Shown: positions 43,535-52,320 of the stretch, in pieces
Position numbering within the stretch: the first letter of the stretch is position 1
Layout: each line of letters starts with the position of its first letter
NCBI GenBank assembly: GCA_965228615.1
Contig: CBDDHT010000004.1
Location: forward strand, 2,356,001 to 2,420,000
Origin: CBDDHT01 sp965228615
GTDB taxonomy: Bacteria; Pseudomonadota; Alphaproteobacteria; Rhizobiales; Methyloligellaceae
Reading direction: 5' to 3'
Length of the DNA: 64,000 nt
Position numbers and translations under genes: made by a program
The notes under the pieces: generated by a model
What the model was told of the DNA's origin: nothing
The model's input: only the letters and a program-made list of their open reading frames with translations
Database searches by the model: none

Positions 43535-45055
43535 ATGAATCCGATCCAAGAGGTCTGGAACCAGCATCGAAACACTGAAGGGGGCAGTCTGGTTCGATTT
43601 GTCAGACGCGCCCTATTCGGCTGCCTTGCTCTCGCCATTGCGGCAGGATTGTCCGTCGAGGCGAAGGCACAGGAACGCTTTGCATTGGTTATCGGCAATT
43701 CAAGCTACGAAGGTGTTGGCGCCCTGGAAAATCCGGTTCGTGATGCGGAGGCCATGGCGCAGATGCTGACATCGGCAGGATTCGAGGTCAGCCTTGGGCG
43801 AGACCTGAACCAGACGCAACTCTACAAATCCGTGAGTGCGTTCGCGGAGAAGCTCGCGAGCAAAGACCAAGAATCGGTCGCCCTGATCTATTTTGCAGGC
43901 CATGGCGTACAGGTCGATGGGGTCAATTATATGCTTCCCATCGACGTGCAATTGAAACGCGAAGCCGATGTCCCCCTTGAGTCGGTTCGTCTGGCCGATA
44001 TCGTGAACATTCTCGATTCCGTTCCGAGCAAGACACGGATCCTCATTCTTGACGCCTGTCGCAACAACCCATTTGCCGACAGTTCCGAGAACTGGAACAG
44101 CCAGATTGCACCTGTCTCGAACCGGGGCAAAGGCGGCCATGTTCGCGGCCTTGCCGTCGTCAACGCACCGGCCGGCACACTTGTTGCCTACTCGACATCT
44201 CCCGGCGCGGTCGCCGAAGATGGCGAAGGCAAGAACAGCCCGTTCACCGCCGCCTTGATCAAGTCGGCAAAGCAACCGGGAACGCCCGTGGAAAGTGTCT
44301 TCCAGCAGGTGCGCCTTGCCGTTCACAAAACAACCAAAGGCCGTCAGACACCCTGGGAGGTCACAGCATTGACCGAGCCGTTCCAGTTTTTCCCCGGCAC
44401 TTCGGGTGAGACGGCGGACCGATCGCCTGTCAAATCGGATGCGACCTGGCGCAAAGAGTTGCGCTCCTATACACCGACACAAGCCTATGAGGTCGTGATC
44501 CTGCAGAACAATGTGACTGTGTACGAGATCTTCCTCGCGCTGTATCCGAAAGACCCTCTGGGTATTCGCATCCGTCGACTCCTGGAACGCCGTGTCGAGA
44601 TGCTCGCATGGTTCGAGGCTGTCTCCCGCAATACGGCGGAAGCGTTTGCAGCCTTCCTGAAGCGGTATCCGAACAGCGATCTCGCTCTGACCGCAAAAAG
44701 GCTTCAGAAACGGGCACCGCTTGCACTGGCAGCGGCGCGTAACTGGAACGGCGTTCTTGGTGTGACGACGACACCCAAGATCAGGACGATCATCAAAGAA
44801 GTGACAAAGACAGTCCGTGTTCCCGTCGTGAAAGAGGTGATCAAGAAAGTCCGCGTCCCGGTCGTCAAAATCAAAGAAGTGGTCAAGACGGTTCGCGTAC
44901 CCGTGGTGAAATACAAGGAGGTCGTGCGGACCGTCCGCGTCCCGTCGCCGCCAAAAATCAAGACCGTCATAAAAACCGTCCGCGTGCCGGTTCGCGTACC
45001 GTGCCGATGTACCGGTGGCGCGCGTACCAATCGCGGTGCTGTACGGCTCAGATAA
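43535..45055 (+). CDS. Caspase-fold (C14 metacaspase-like) protein with VRVP repeat tail
   Basis: The 506-residue protein has a signal peptide (RRALFGCLALAIAAGLSVEAKAQ, cut near residue 46) and a p20-type caspase domain (about 47-290) with the catalytic pair H123 (YFAGHGVQ) and C175 (LDACRNNPF). A helical region follows (about 300-400). The end (about 409-490) is a Lys/Val repeat in which VRVP occurs six times, mostly as KTVRVPVVK. The start is 43535 (or 43532), after GGGAGAG. It would act in the periplasm or envelope. Its target is unknown. Confidence 0.88.
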   Translation: MNPIQEVWNQHRNTEGGSLVRFVRRALFGCLALAIAAGLSVEAKAQERFALVIGNSSYEGVGALENPVRDAEAMAQMLTSAGFEVSLGRDLNQTQLYKSVSAFAEKLASKDQESVALIYFAGHGVQVDGVNYMLPIDVQLKREADVPLESVRLADIVNILDSVPSKTRILILDACRNNPFADSSENWNSQIAPVSNRGKGGHVRGLAVVNAPAGTLVAYSTSPGAVAEDGEGKNSPFTAALIKSAKQPGTPVESVFQQVRLAVHKTTKGRQTPWEVTALTEPFQFFPGTSGETADRSPVKSDATWRKELRSYTPTQAYEVVILQNNVTVYEIFLALYPKDPLGIRIRRLLERRVEMLAWFEAVSRNTAEAFAAFLKRYPNSDLALTAKRLQKRAPLALAAARNWNGVLGVTTTPKIRTIIKEVTKTVRVPVVKEVIKKVRVPVVKIKEVVKTVRVPVVKYKEVVRTVRVPSPPKIKTVIKTVRVPVRVPCRCTGGARTNRGAVRLR

Positions 45056-45080
45056 CGACCACCCGACGATGATTGCTTGC

Positions 45081-45110
45081 GGCGGCCCCGCCCCTCTCGC
45101 GAGGGCCGCC
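45081..45110 (+). terminator. Stem-loop after the caspase gene
   Basis: Arms GGCGGCCC and GGGCCGCC pair across a 14-nt loop that itself contains CTCGCGAG, 26 bp after the stop. Only a short T-run follows, so the terminator call is moderate. Confidence 0.5.
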
Positions 45111-45168
45111 GGTCCCTTTGCAGGTCAAAGTTTGCGAATGGCGCCGACGATGCTATTTCAGTCGACCT

Positions 45169-45852
45169 ATGCAGATAGAAGAAATCGAGCAGTCGATCCG
45201 CGAGACGGGGCTGACACCGCGTGGCGCTTTTCATCCCGATGTCGACGATGCAGTTCCCAACACTCTCGAAGACCGCCCGACCGGCACACTGATTCTCGTT
45301 GGCAACGCCGGCCCCGCGATGTGGGACCGGTTCGCAGGCGAGCGTGATCCGAACAAGCATTTGCTCGACGATTGGTCACGCGATGTGCTCGATGCTATCG
45401 CGGCACAATTCGATGCCAAGGCGTTCTTTCCGTTCGCAAAGCCGCATCTTCCCTTTCAGCGCTGGGCGCAGAGGGCAGAAGCCTGTCACGCCTCGCCATT
45501 GGGTGTTTTCATCCATCCCGATTATGGGCTCTGGCATGCGTATCGCGGCGCCCTCGCATTTGCCGAGATTATCGATCTGCCGTCGCCTGACACCCGGCCG
45601 TCCCCGTGCAGCACTTGCCCCGACCAGCCATGTCTTTCGACCTGCCCGGTCAAAGCGTTCAGCGGATCGTCATACGATGTTGGCGCTTGCGTTCGGCACG
45701 TCGCCTCACCTGCCGGCGAAGACTGCCGAAAGGAAGGTTGCCGCGCCAGGCGCGCGTGCCCGATCGGCCGTGACTTCATTTACGAGCCTGCACAGGCGCA
45801 GTTTCATATCGCAGCGTTTCTTAAAGCGAGGGCTGACGACGCGGCGGCCTGA
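45169..45852 (+). CDS. 4Fe-4S ferredoxin-domain protein
   Basis: The 227-residue protein has a C-terminal dicluster-like region with C147-x2-C150-x4-C155-x3-C159 (CSTCPDQPCLSTCP) followed by C174, C186, C191 and C197. The N-terminal half (about 1-140) resembles the ferredoxin-associated part of epoxyqueuosine-reductase-like proteins (HPDYGLWHAYRGALAF) but lacks the cobalamin-binding domain. The start is at 45169 because the upstream region is the terminator hairpin of the caspase gene. It stands alone. Its role may be electron transfer; I do not know its partner. Confidence 0.8.
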   Translation: MQIEEIEQSIRETGLTPRGAFHPDVDDAVPNTLEDRPTGTLILVGNAGPAMWDRFAGERDPNKHLLDDWSRDVLDAIAAQFDAKAFFPFAKPHLPFQRWAQRAEACHASPLGVFIHPDYGLWHAYRGALAFAEIIDLPSPDTRPSPCSTCPDQPCLSTCPVKAFSGSSYDVGACVRHVASPAGEDCRKEGCRARRACPIGRDFIYEPAQAQFHIAAFLKARADDAAA

Positions 45853-45984
45853 TTTCCGTCACCGTTTACCGGCCTTGTTTAGGATTAATCTATCCGCATG
45901 CAGACCATCGGCTCCGCAAGGCGTATTCACAGACTTGTGAAGTAGCGCCTCTCGGCGTGGCAGGATGGTATTGCGGAGGAAAGT

Positions 45985-48636
45985 ATGGCGTTTACCGATG
46001 GGTTGTTGACACTTGAACAGCGCACCGCCGACGGTAGAGGAAACAATCTGATCGACACGGAACGCGGCGCGGCAAACACCCAATTCAAGCGCCTCGCGGA
46101 CGCCGATTACGCCGACAATGTCGGCAGCATCAGGCAAGGCCCGAACGCGCGCGAGATTTCGAATACGATCGTCAATCAGGAGCAATCCACCGAAAGTACG
46201 TACGGCGCCTCAGACCTCTTCACGTTCTTTGGTCAGTTTCTCGATCATGACATCGATCTGACACCTGCGGCCTCGGGCGAACAGCTCGTCGTCAGCATTC
46301 CCGCGAACGATCCTGTCTTTCAGCAGGGCCAGCCGATTACACTGACACGCTCAAGCGTCGCCGACGGAACCGGCGCGAACGGTGTGGCGCGCGAACAGAC
46401 CAATGCGATTACGAGCTTTGCCGATGCCAGCAACATCTATGGGTCGAGCGAAGAGACCACCAAGCTTCTGCGAGCGGATACCGGCAACAGTGCCTATCTT
46501 CTGATGGGCGAAGACGACTCGGCACCGACCCTCGGCCAGATGCGCGGCCTTTATCCCGATTTCGACAAAGATCATCCTGACCTGGTCGATGGCGGCAGCC
46601 GCGACGAAATGTTCGTGGGCGGCGACATTCGTATGAACGAGAACAGCGCTCTCATCTCGATGCATACCGTCTGGATCCGCGAGCACAATCATCAGGTCGA
46701 CAGGCTGCGCGAGGAGCATCCCGACTGGACCGAGGAGCAGCTCTTCACCGGCGCCAAGATCATTGTCGAAGCCGAATACCAGAATGTCGTGTTCAACGAA
46801 TATGTTCCGTTCCTGCTCGGAGCCGAGAACATCCCGGAGTACCAAGGCTACGACTCAAGCATCGACCCTTCGATTTCAACCGAGTTTGCCACGGCTGCCT
46901 ACCGCCTGGGCCACAGCCAGCTCAGCAGCGTCCTGCATCGGACCAAGGAAGACGGTTCGGAAAGCGATTCCGGCCATCTGGATTTGTTTGGCGCGTTCTT
47001 CAATCCATCCGCCCTTGGCGGGGGCGACGGCGTCGATCCACTCGTGCGCGGCTTGAGCAGTTCGAAGGCCCAGCAGATCGATGAGAACATTGTCGACGAC
47101 GTTCGCAATCTTCTGTTCGGCAATGGAGGTCCAGGAAGCGATCTCGCCTCATTGAACATCATGCGCGGCCGCGACCACGGCATACCGACCCTCAACGACA
47201 TGCGGATCGCGCTTGGTCTGCCGGTCTATGCGAGCTTCTCGGAACTCACCAGCAATGCGGAACTCGAGGCTCAGTTTGCCGCCGTGTACGGATCCATTGA
47301 CGATGTCGATTTGTGGGTCGGCGGCCTGGCGGAAGAAAAAGTCGCAGGCTCCCAACTCGGCGCGACGTTCCATGCGATCGTCCTCGATCAATTCATGCGG
47401 CTCCGCGATGGCGACCGCTTCTATTTCGAGGAGCGGCTTGCCGAATTCCCGGAGCTTCTCGCCGACATAAAGGACACTAGCTTCTCGGACGTCCTGTTGC
47501 GCACGACCGGCATCGACCATCTCCAGGACGACGTGTTCATCGCTCATGAGCGTATCGTCGGCACCGACGGTTACGACTATCTCGAGGGGACGGACGGTCA
47601 CGACCTGATTGTTGGTCGTGGCGGTCACGACAGCCTCATCGGTCTGGACGGCGACGACGATCTCTATGGCGGAGCCGGCGATGATTTTCTGCGCGGCCTC
47701 AACGGAAACGATGTCATCAATGGTGAAGATGGCGACGATGCCTTGAAAGGCGGCCGTGGCGACGATCGCATGGCCGGCGGCACCGGTTACGACTGGATGC
47801 ATGGCGGTCGTGGTGACGATGTCATGGAGGGTGGTGTCGGACACGACGACATGAAAGGCGGTGCCGGCGACGATCGCATGGCCGGCGATGCGATCAAGGC
47901 TCTCGGGCCTGACGAAGTAGCGGGCGACGATGCGCTCAATGGCGGGCGCGGCGACGACATCCTGATCGGTGATGCCACTCATCTCGGCGATGGCACGATC
48001 GGCGGCGACGACTATCTTGCCGGCCAGGCTGGCAACGATACGCTCTATGGCGATGGGATCGACGTGACCGAAGGCTCCATTGGCGGCAACGATCTCCTGT
48101 TTGGCGGCAAAGGTGATGACGCATTGTATGGCGGCGGCGGCGATGACTATATCGATGGCGGCGCCGGCGATCTGGATACGGCATTTTTCACAGATCTGTT
48201 CGTCAACTATGAAATCGTCACCGACGCGCACGGGTTCACAACGGTACAGCATCTCGACAACGGCGCCGATGGAACCGACATCCTCACCAATGTCGAGTTG
48301 CTTAGCTTCTCGGATCAGACTGTCGAGACGCCAGGCCACGGACAACCTGACGCGAACAAGATTACCGGCACCGATGGAAACGATACCTATATCGGGACCG
48401 ATAAGGACGATGTGTTCGTCATCAGTCAGGGCCAGGACACGATCAAAGGCTACGAGAAGGGTGTCGACAAGATCCATTTCGGCGACAATAGCGTGACGAA
48501 CACGTACCAGCTGTGGGCCAGTCTGAATGACGATCCAAGTGGCTATCTGGTTGTCGGCGATTATCACGGCAACCGGGTCACGATCGAAGGCGTCACGGAC
48601 TGGGATCAGTTCGATACCGACGACATGACATTCTGA
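45985..48636 (+). CDS. Animal-type haem peroxidase fused to RTX calcium-binding repeats
   Basis: The 883-residue protein has an animal-peroxidase domain (about 60-520) with distal H88 in FFGQFLDHDIDLTP, the block HTVWIREHNHQ, proximal His in AYRLGHSQL and LNIMRGRDHGIPTLND. From about 525 to 725 it carries Gly/Asp nonapeptides of the RTX type (GGAGDDFLRG, GGRGDDRMAG), ending in FDTDDMTF, as in type I secretion substrates. There is no N-terminal signal peptide. AGGA precedes the ATG. It would be secreted by a type I system, not encoded here, and may oxidise halides, Mn(II) or phenolics outside the cell. Confidence 0.93.
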   Translation: MAFTDGLLTLEQRTADGRGNNLIDTERGAANTQFKRLADADYADNVGSIRQGPNAREISNTIVNQEQSTESTYGASDLFTFFGQFLDHDIDLTPAASGEQLVVSIPANDPVFQQGQPITLTRSSVADGTGANGVAREQTNAITSFADASNIYGSSEETTKLLRADTGNSAYLLMGEDDSAPTLGQMRGLYPDFDKDHPDLVDGGSRDEMFVGGDIRMNENSALISMHTVWIREHNHQVDRLREEHPDWTEEQLFTGAKIIVEAEYQNVVFNEYVPFLLGAENIPEYQGYDSSIDPSISTEFATAAYRLGHSQLSSVLHRTKEDGSESDSGHLDLFGAFFNPSALGGGDGVDPLVRGLSSSKAQQIDENIVDDVRNLLFGNGGPGSDLASLNIMRGRDHGIPTLNDMRIALGLPVYASFSELTSNAELEAQFAAVYGSIDDVDLWVGGLAEEKVAGSQLGATFHAIVLDQFMRLRDGDRFYFEERLAEFPELLADIKDTSFSDVLLRTTGIDHLQDDVFIAHERIVGTDGYDYLEGTDGHDLIVGRGGHDSLIGLDGDDDLYGGAGDDFLRGLNGNDVINGEDGDDALKGGRGDDRMAGGTGYDWMHGGRGDDVMEGGVGHDDMKGGAGDDRMAGDAIKALGPDEVAGDDALNGGRGDDILIGDATHLGDGTIGGDDYLAGQAGNDTLYGDGIDVTEGSIGGNDLLFGGKGDDALYGGGGDDYIDGGAGDLDTAFFTDLFVNYEIVTDAHGFTTVQHLDNGADGTDILTNVELLSFSDQTVETPGHGQPDANKITGTDGNDTYIGTDKDDVFVISQGQDTIKGYEKGVDKIHFGDNSVTNTYQLWASLNDDPSGYLVVGDYHGNRVTIEGVTDWDQFDTDDMTF

Positions 48637-48670
48637 CAATTGGCGGCGACGAGTTTATATGGGTCGGATG

Positions 48671-48693
48671 GGGCAGGCGCCAATCGCCTGCCC
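48671..48693 (+). terminator. Rho-independent terminator of the peroxidase gene
   Basis: Perfect 9-bp arms GGGCAGGCG and CGCCTGCCC with a 5-nt loop, followed by TTTCTCCTTTC, 35 bp after the stop codon. Confidence 0.85.
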
Positions 48694-48738
48694 TTTCTCC
48701 TTTCAGGCACTCTCCCAAAGCCTGGCGATCACAGCGCT

Positions 48739-49791
48739 TCAGGTCTCGTCTGACTTTCGGGGCTTTCGTTTTGCCTGGATTTCCTTGCCGAGCCGCTTGA
48801 GTGCAATCTGCTCGAGACGCCATTCCATAGCAGGCTTTGCCGGATAACCGAGCACCTCGGTTCCCGCTGCCACGCGGCGGGTCACACCGCTCTTGCCGCC
48901 GACCCTTGCTCCAGACTCCACATGGCAATGGTCCACGACGGCAACCTGCCCGCCGATCACAACACCATCGCCGAGGGTCACGCTTCCAGCCAGTCCACTT
49001 TGACCGCAAAGGATACAAAAGCGGCCTACGCGGCAATTGTGTCCGATCTGAACAAGATTATCGATCTTCGTACCCTGACCGATCACCGTGTCATCACTCG
49101 TTCCACGATCGACGGCACTGTTGGCACCGATTTCAACATCGTCATGGACAATCAAGCGGCCGAGCTGGGGTACTTTTCGCAAACCCTGTCCATCCTGGAC
49201 ATAGCCGAATCCGTCCTGGCCCAAGCTGGCGCCGGAGTGAACGATGACGTTGCTGCCGATGATGCTATGGGTAATCGAAACGTTTTTTGAAATCCGGCAA
49301 CCATCGCCGAGAACGACATTCGGGCCGATGACCGAATTCGCCCCAATGATGCAGCCGGCACCGACAGATGCGCCGGCCTCGATGACAACGCCCGGCTCGA
49401 CAGTTGTTCCCTCACCGATCTCTGCACTCGGCGCGATATTCGCGGCCTCGCTTATACAGCCATCGGCCTCGGCGTCGGGGAAAAGCATTGCCGAGACGAT
49501 TGCAAATGCAAGGCGCGGATCCTCGCTGATGAGAACAGCCATGCCTTTCGGTGCATCGTCGGCTGCCTCTGCACTCACGAAACAGGCAACAGCCTTCGAA
49601 TCTTGGAAATCTTTGAGGCGCTTCTTGTCGATCAGGAAGCTGATGTCGCCATCTCCGGCAGTTTCCAGCGATGCAACACCTGTGATGGACACGTCGCCAT
49701 TGGCAGAATCTCGCAGCGACGAACGGGTCCGCTCGGCTATATCCGCAAGAGTGAAGGGGCCACGGGACGTAAAGAAACGTGAGTCCACCAT
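48739..49791 (-). CDS. lpxD: UDP-3-O-acylglucosamine N-acyltransferase LpxD
   Basis: The 350-residue acyltransferase of lipid A synthesis has an N-terminal substrate domain (about 20-110), a left-handed beta-helix of hexapeptide repeats (about 115-320; IGEGTTVEPGVVIEAGASVG) and catalytic H251 (VQIGHNCRVG). It ends in a basic helical tail. It uses 3-hydroxyacyl-ACP. It stands alone, with no bamA, fabZ, lpxA or lpxB beside it, unlike the usual alphaproteobacterial order. It may be a relocated or second lpxD. The ribosome site is weak. Confidence 0.92.
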   Translation of the reverse strand: MVDSRFFTSRGPFTLADIAERTRSSLRDSANGDVSITGVASLETAGDGDISFLIDKKRLKDFQDSKAVACFVSAEAADDAPKGMAVLISEDPRLAFAIVSAMLFPDAEADGCISEAANIAPSAEIGEGTTVEPGVVIEAGASVGAGCIIGANSVIGPNVVLGDGCRISKNVSITHSIIGSNVIVHSGASLGQDGFGYVQDGQGLRKVPQLGRLIVHDDVEIGANSAVDRGTSDDTVIGQGTKIDNLVQIGHNCRVGRFCILCGQSGLAGSVTLGDGVVIGGQVAVVDHCHVESGARVGGKSGVTRRVAAGTEVLGYPAKPAMEWRLEQIALKRLGKEIQAKRKPRKSDET

Positions 49792-50347
49792 AGTCGTCGC
49801 AATCCCGTGTCGTTTCGTGAAACCGGACGATTCGAAACCGAACGTTCCAATTCAAGGGTCAGGTCGTGAATTAGTCTACTGTGCAATTCGCTGTCTAGCA
49901 TACCGATTAAGATGCTGCTGCGAGCGAGTGAGCGTCGAATCGGAATCTCTCGAAAATATGCCCTCCCCGCCGGGCCGCTGATGCCTTTCGATCGGCTGTT
50001 ACGCTCAGAGTCCCGACATTCTGTCGGCAAACCGTGGAATTTTGTCTGATTCCCACCGGATTGAGTCCAACAAGCGGGTAAGCGTCCAGGCCGTTATTTC
50101 TCATGGTTTCCTGCCCATCCTGATACTTGCTGTTGCGTTCATGCACAAGTCAGCGCGACTCGCTCTGGCATTCGAATCTTCTGCCTCAAATCTGCACAAA
50201 CGTGCCAATTCATCGTGGGCTGAGAATTAACCGTCCCACTCCGGCACAAAAAATTTACCATTATCGGCAGGAAAGGCCCATCCGATCGGCACGGAATTTG
50301 AATCGTTAGCCACGTGATTACTCGCAGCAGAACGATTTGGACAGAAC
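49792..50347. other. Intergenic region without recognisable features
   Basis: About 556 bp with only short overlapping reading frames that lack codon-like structure. It holds the promoter of lpxD on one side and of the small gene at 50348 on the other. A single half CtrA site TTAACC occurs near 50227. No hairpin, repeat or RNA gene was recognised. Confidence 0.5.
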
Positions 50348-50638
50348 ATGAGCTTAGACGAAACATCTTCCGAACAGGGGCCCTGGACGACCCAAGTCGA
50401 ACAGCAAAAAGCCCATGAGATCAACCTGATGATCGCCGACCTGACCGAGACAGCCGCTTCGCTGGAAATCGAAATCGAAAACGCTGAATCCGTCTCGGGC
50501 ATTACTGACCCCGGCAACGTAGCCTACCCGTCCTGCGCTATTGCATTTCGGGTTCGTCTACGAAAGATCCGCCAGAGTCTTCAAAGGCTTGAAGCCGAGC
50601 GAGACGCGACCGAAAGGTCATTGCAGCCGACCGTGTAG
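50348..50638 (+). CDS. Small coiled-coil hypothetical protein
   Basis: The 96-residue soluble protein is mostly helical with two likely coiled-coil stretches: NLMIADLTETAASLEIEIEN (about 26-45) and VRLRKIRQSLQRLEAERDATE (about 68-88), separated by a short GITDPGN...YPSCAI loop. The ATG at 50348 is preceded by only a weak GGA. It lies 53 bp before the Aat-like gene. I do not recognise the family. Its amino-acid composition looks coding, but reality as a gene is moderate. Confidence 0.6.
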   Translation: MSLDETSSEQGPWTTQVEQQKAHEINLMIADLTETAASLEIEIENAESVSGITDPGNVAYPSCAIAFRVRLRKIRQSLQRLEAERDATERSLQPTV

Positions 50639-50691
50639 CTCACCTGAGAAAATCGGGCACTCCTCGCAATACTGAATCCAGGAGACAAGGC

Positions 50692-51543
50692 ATGTCCACG
50701 ACATTGGTGCAGACATTCGAACCGGTTATTCGCTGGCCTGTTGCTATCGCCTACACGTTTCATCCGAACCGTGTCCGGCATGTGCCCAAACTTTTTCTGG
50801 CCGGCGCAATCAGTCTCTTGAAAGGTGGTGTTCGCATGCCATCGCGCGACAATGTGGTCGCCCTCGAGATGCTGTTCGGTGGCATTGCCCGCCGCATCAC
50901 TGCCGAAACGGTGCTGCAGGCCAATCGGCTCGGCTTTTTTCTCGAATCTCATGCAGGCCCATTGAAGTGGTGGACGCTGGCGGAACGCATGATCGTCGAT
51001 CCTAGTGCACTGAAGATCAATAGTCGTCTACGTTCGCAAATCAGGAACTCAGGTTATCGGGTCACATTCGACACGGACTTCTCCACCGTCGTCGCACGGT
51101 GTGCCGAACCGCGCCCCGGCCGCCCGCCCCTCACCTGGATCCGTAAAGAACTCGCGGCCGTCTATTGCAAACTCTTCAAGATGGGCTTCGCTCATTCCTT
51201 CGAAGTTCACAATCAAGATGGCGCATTGGTCGGCGGCGGTTACGGCCTCGCTTTCGGACGCGTATTTGTCCTCGAATCCATGTTCCACGGCGAACGAAAT
51301 GCCTCGAAAGTCGGTCTCGTAGCGCTCAATCACCATCTGGCCCAAAATGGCTACAAAGTAAGTGACGCGAAAGCCTACGGCACACTATACAGCCGCCTCG
51401 GATACGAACTCGCCTCGCGGGCGAATTTCGAGGGGCTTCTCGATTCCCATGGGACAGAGGATCATGACCAAGTCGGCCGATGGACGGGGGAAGTAGACCT
51501 CAATGAAGTTTCCCGCTGGAAACCGGTCGTGACGACCGCTTAG
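50692..51543 (+). CDS. Diverged leucyl/phenylalanyl-tRNA-protein transferase (Aat) family protein
   Basis: The 283-residue protein matches the Aat fold: FAHSFEVHNQDGALVGGGYGLAFGRVFVLESMFHGERNASK (about 165-206) aligns with the conserved Aat core that ends in ESMFS..NASK. The usual GGDLS N-terminal block is replaced by LFGGIARRITAETV, and the DCQ motif after it reads DAK (SDAKAYGTLYSRLG). There is an N-terminal extension of about 45 residues. AGGAG lies upstream. It may transfer an amino acid from tRNA to another acceptor, not the N-degron substrates of true Aat. Confidence 0.82.
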   Translation: MSTTLVQTFEPVIRWPVAIAYTFHPNRVRHVPKLFLAGAISLLKGGVRMPSRDNVVALEMLFGGIARRITAETVLQANRLGFFLESHAGPLKWWTLAERMIVDPSALKINSRLRSQIRNSGYRVTFDTDFSTVVARCAEPRPGRPPLTWIRKELAAVYCKLFKMGFAHSFEVHNQDGALVGGGYGLAFGRVFVLESMFHGERNASKVGLVALNHHLAQNGYKVSDAKAYGTLYSRLGYELASRANFEGLLDSHGTEDHDQVGRWTGEVDLNEVSRWKPVVTTA

Positions 51544-52238
51544 CGTTTTGTGATGCTCCCGCTGGCGTACCAGCCGGCAAATCGCTTCTCACCACCAGCG
51601 CTGAATCTGACGATACGCGAGCGATCATCGCGGCGCGCCCACCCTTTTGCGAGCGCGTGAGCGAATATGGCTGCGCCCAAACCGCCCCCGAGATGGTTTC
51701 GGCGTTCACTCCAATCGATGCAGGTTCGGCAGACCGGCCGCCGGCTCTTCTCGAGTGTGGCCAAATCAATTCCGATAGAAGAAACGCGTTCACGGCCCAC
51801 TTCCGTCAAACGCACGGTCTCGCCATCGCGGCGCAGCACGCCGACCGATAGCCAATGCTCGAAGAGCTCTACCGAGAACCGCCCCGCCAGATGGTCGTAG
51901 CACGATCGCGCAAGCCGCATTTCCGTGTCTTTCGGGCCTGGCCGGGTTCGCATATGCCCGGCCCGGGCCGCAACGGTAACAAGGGCTTCAACCGCATGCG
52001 CCACGTCGGCGTCGGTCAACCGGAAATAGCGATAGCGACCAGATTTCTCACTGGTCACCAGACCGACGGCCTTTAACTTGGCAAGATGCCCGCTCGCGGT
52101 TGACGAGGTAATTCCCGCCTCCCGCGCCAACTCTGCCGCTGTCAACGCCATGCCCGACATAAGAGCCTGGAGCATGTTGGCGCGCCCGGGATCTCCCATG
52201 GCAGCTGCAATCGCTGAAAAATCCGGACCGTCTTTCAT
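51540..52238 (-). CDS. ArsR-family regulator with C-terminal extension
   Basis: The 232-residue protein has an ArsR-type winged helix-turn-helix (about 5-95; LTAAELAREAGITSSTASGHLAKLKAVGLV). A C-terminal half (about 110-230) contains RPVCRTCIDWSERRNHLGGGLGAAI, a block seen in a subgroup of ArsR regulators with an extra domain. The two Cys of CRTC may bind a metal or an electrophile, though that is inference. It is divergent from the LysE-type exporter and overlaps a dyad at its own start codon, so it probably represses both. It also overlaps the end of the Aat-like gene by 4 bp. Confidence 0.88.
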   Translation of the reverse strand: MKDGPDFSAIAAAMGDPGRANMLQALMSGMALTAAELAREAGITSSTASGHLAKLKAVGLVTSEKSGRYRYFRLTDADVAHAVEALVTVAARAGHMRTRPGPKDTEMRLARSCYDHLAGRFSVELFEHWLSVGVLRRDGETVRLTEVGRERVSSIGIDLATLEKSRRPVCRTCIDWSERRNHLGGGLGAAIFAHALAKGWARRDDRSRIVRFSAGGEKRFAGWYASGSITKR

Positions 52239-52260
52239 AGTTTGATGATTGCCGAACTAT
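52237..52260. promoter_or_regulatory. Inverted repeat at the ArsR/LysE divergent promoter
   Basis: ATAGTT and AACTAT arms with a 12-bp spacer overlap the ArsR start codon. The position fits an autoregulatory operator that also controls the exporter. Confidence 0.5.
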
Positions 52261-52320
52261 ACATGGAGGTCAATATGGTAGAGAACGTCTCCCTCGTACC
52301 TTTTTCAACAGGCCGAATCC

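Noticed and set aside
47560..48160. Regularly spaced repeats that could suggest a CRISPR array.
   Set aside because: The repeats are codon-phased Gly/Asp RTX units inside one reading frame, with no unique spacers of constant length.
47149..48639. A 496-codon open frame antisense to the peroxidase-RTX gene.
   Set aside because: It is an artefact of the repetitive Gly/Asp codons of the RTX region; the plus-strand frame has clear peroxidase and RTX motifs, a ribosome site and a terminator.
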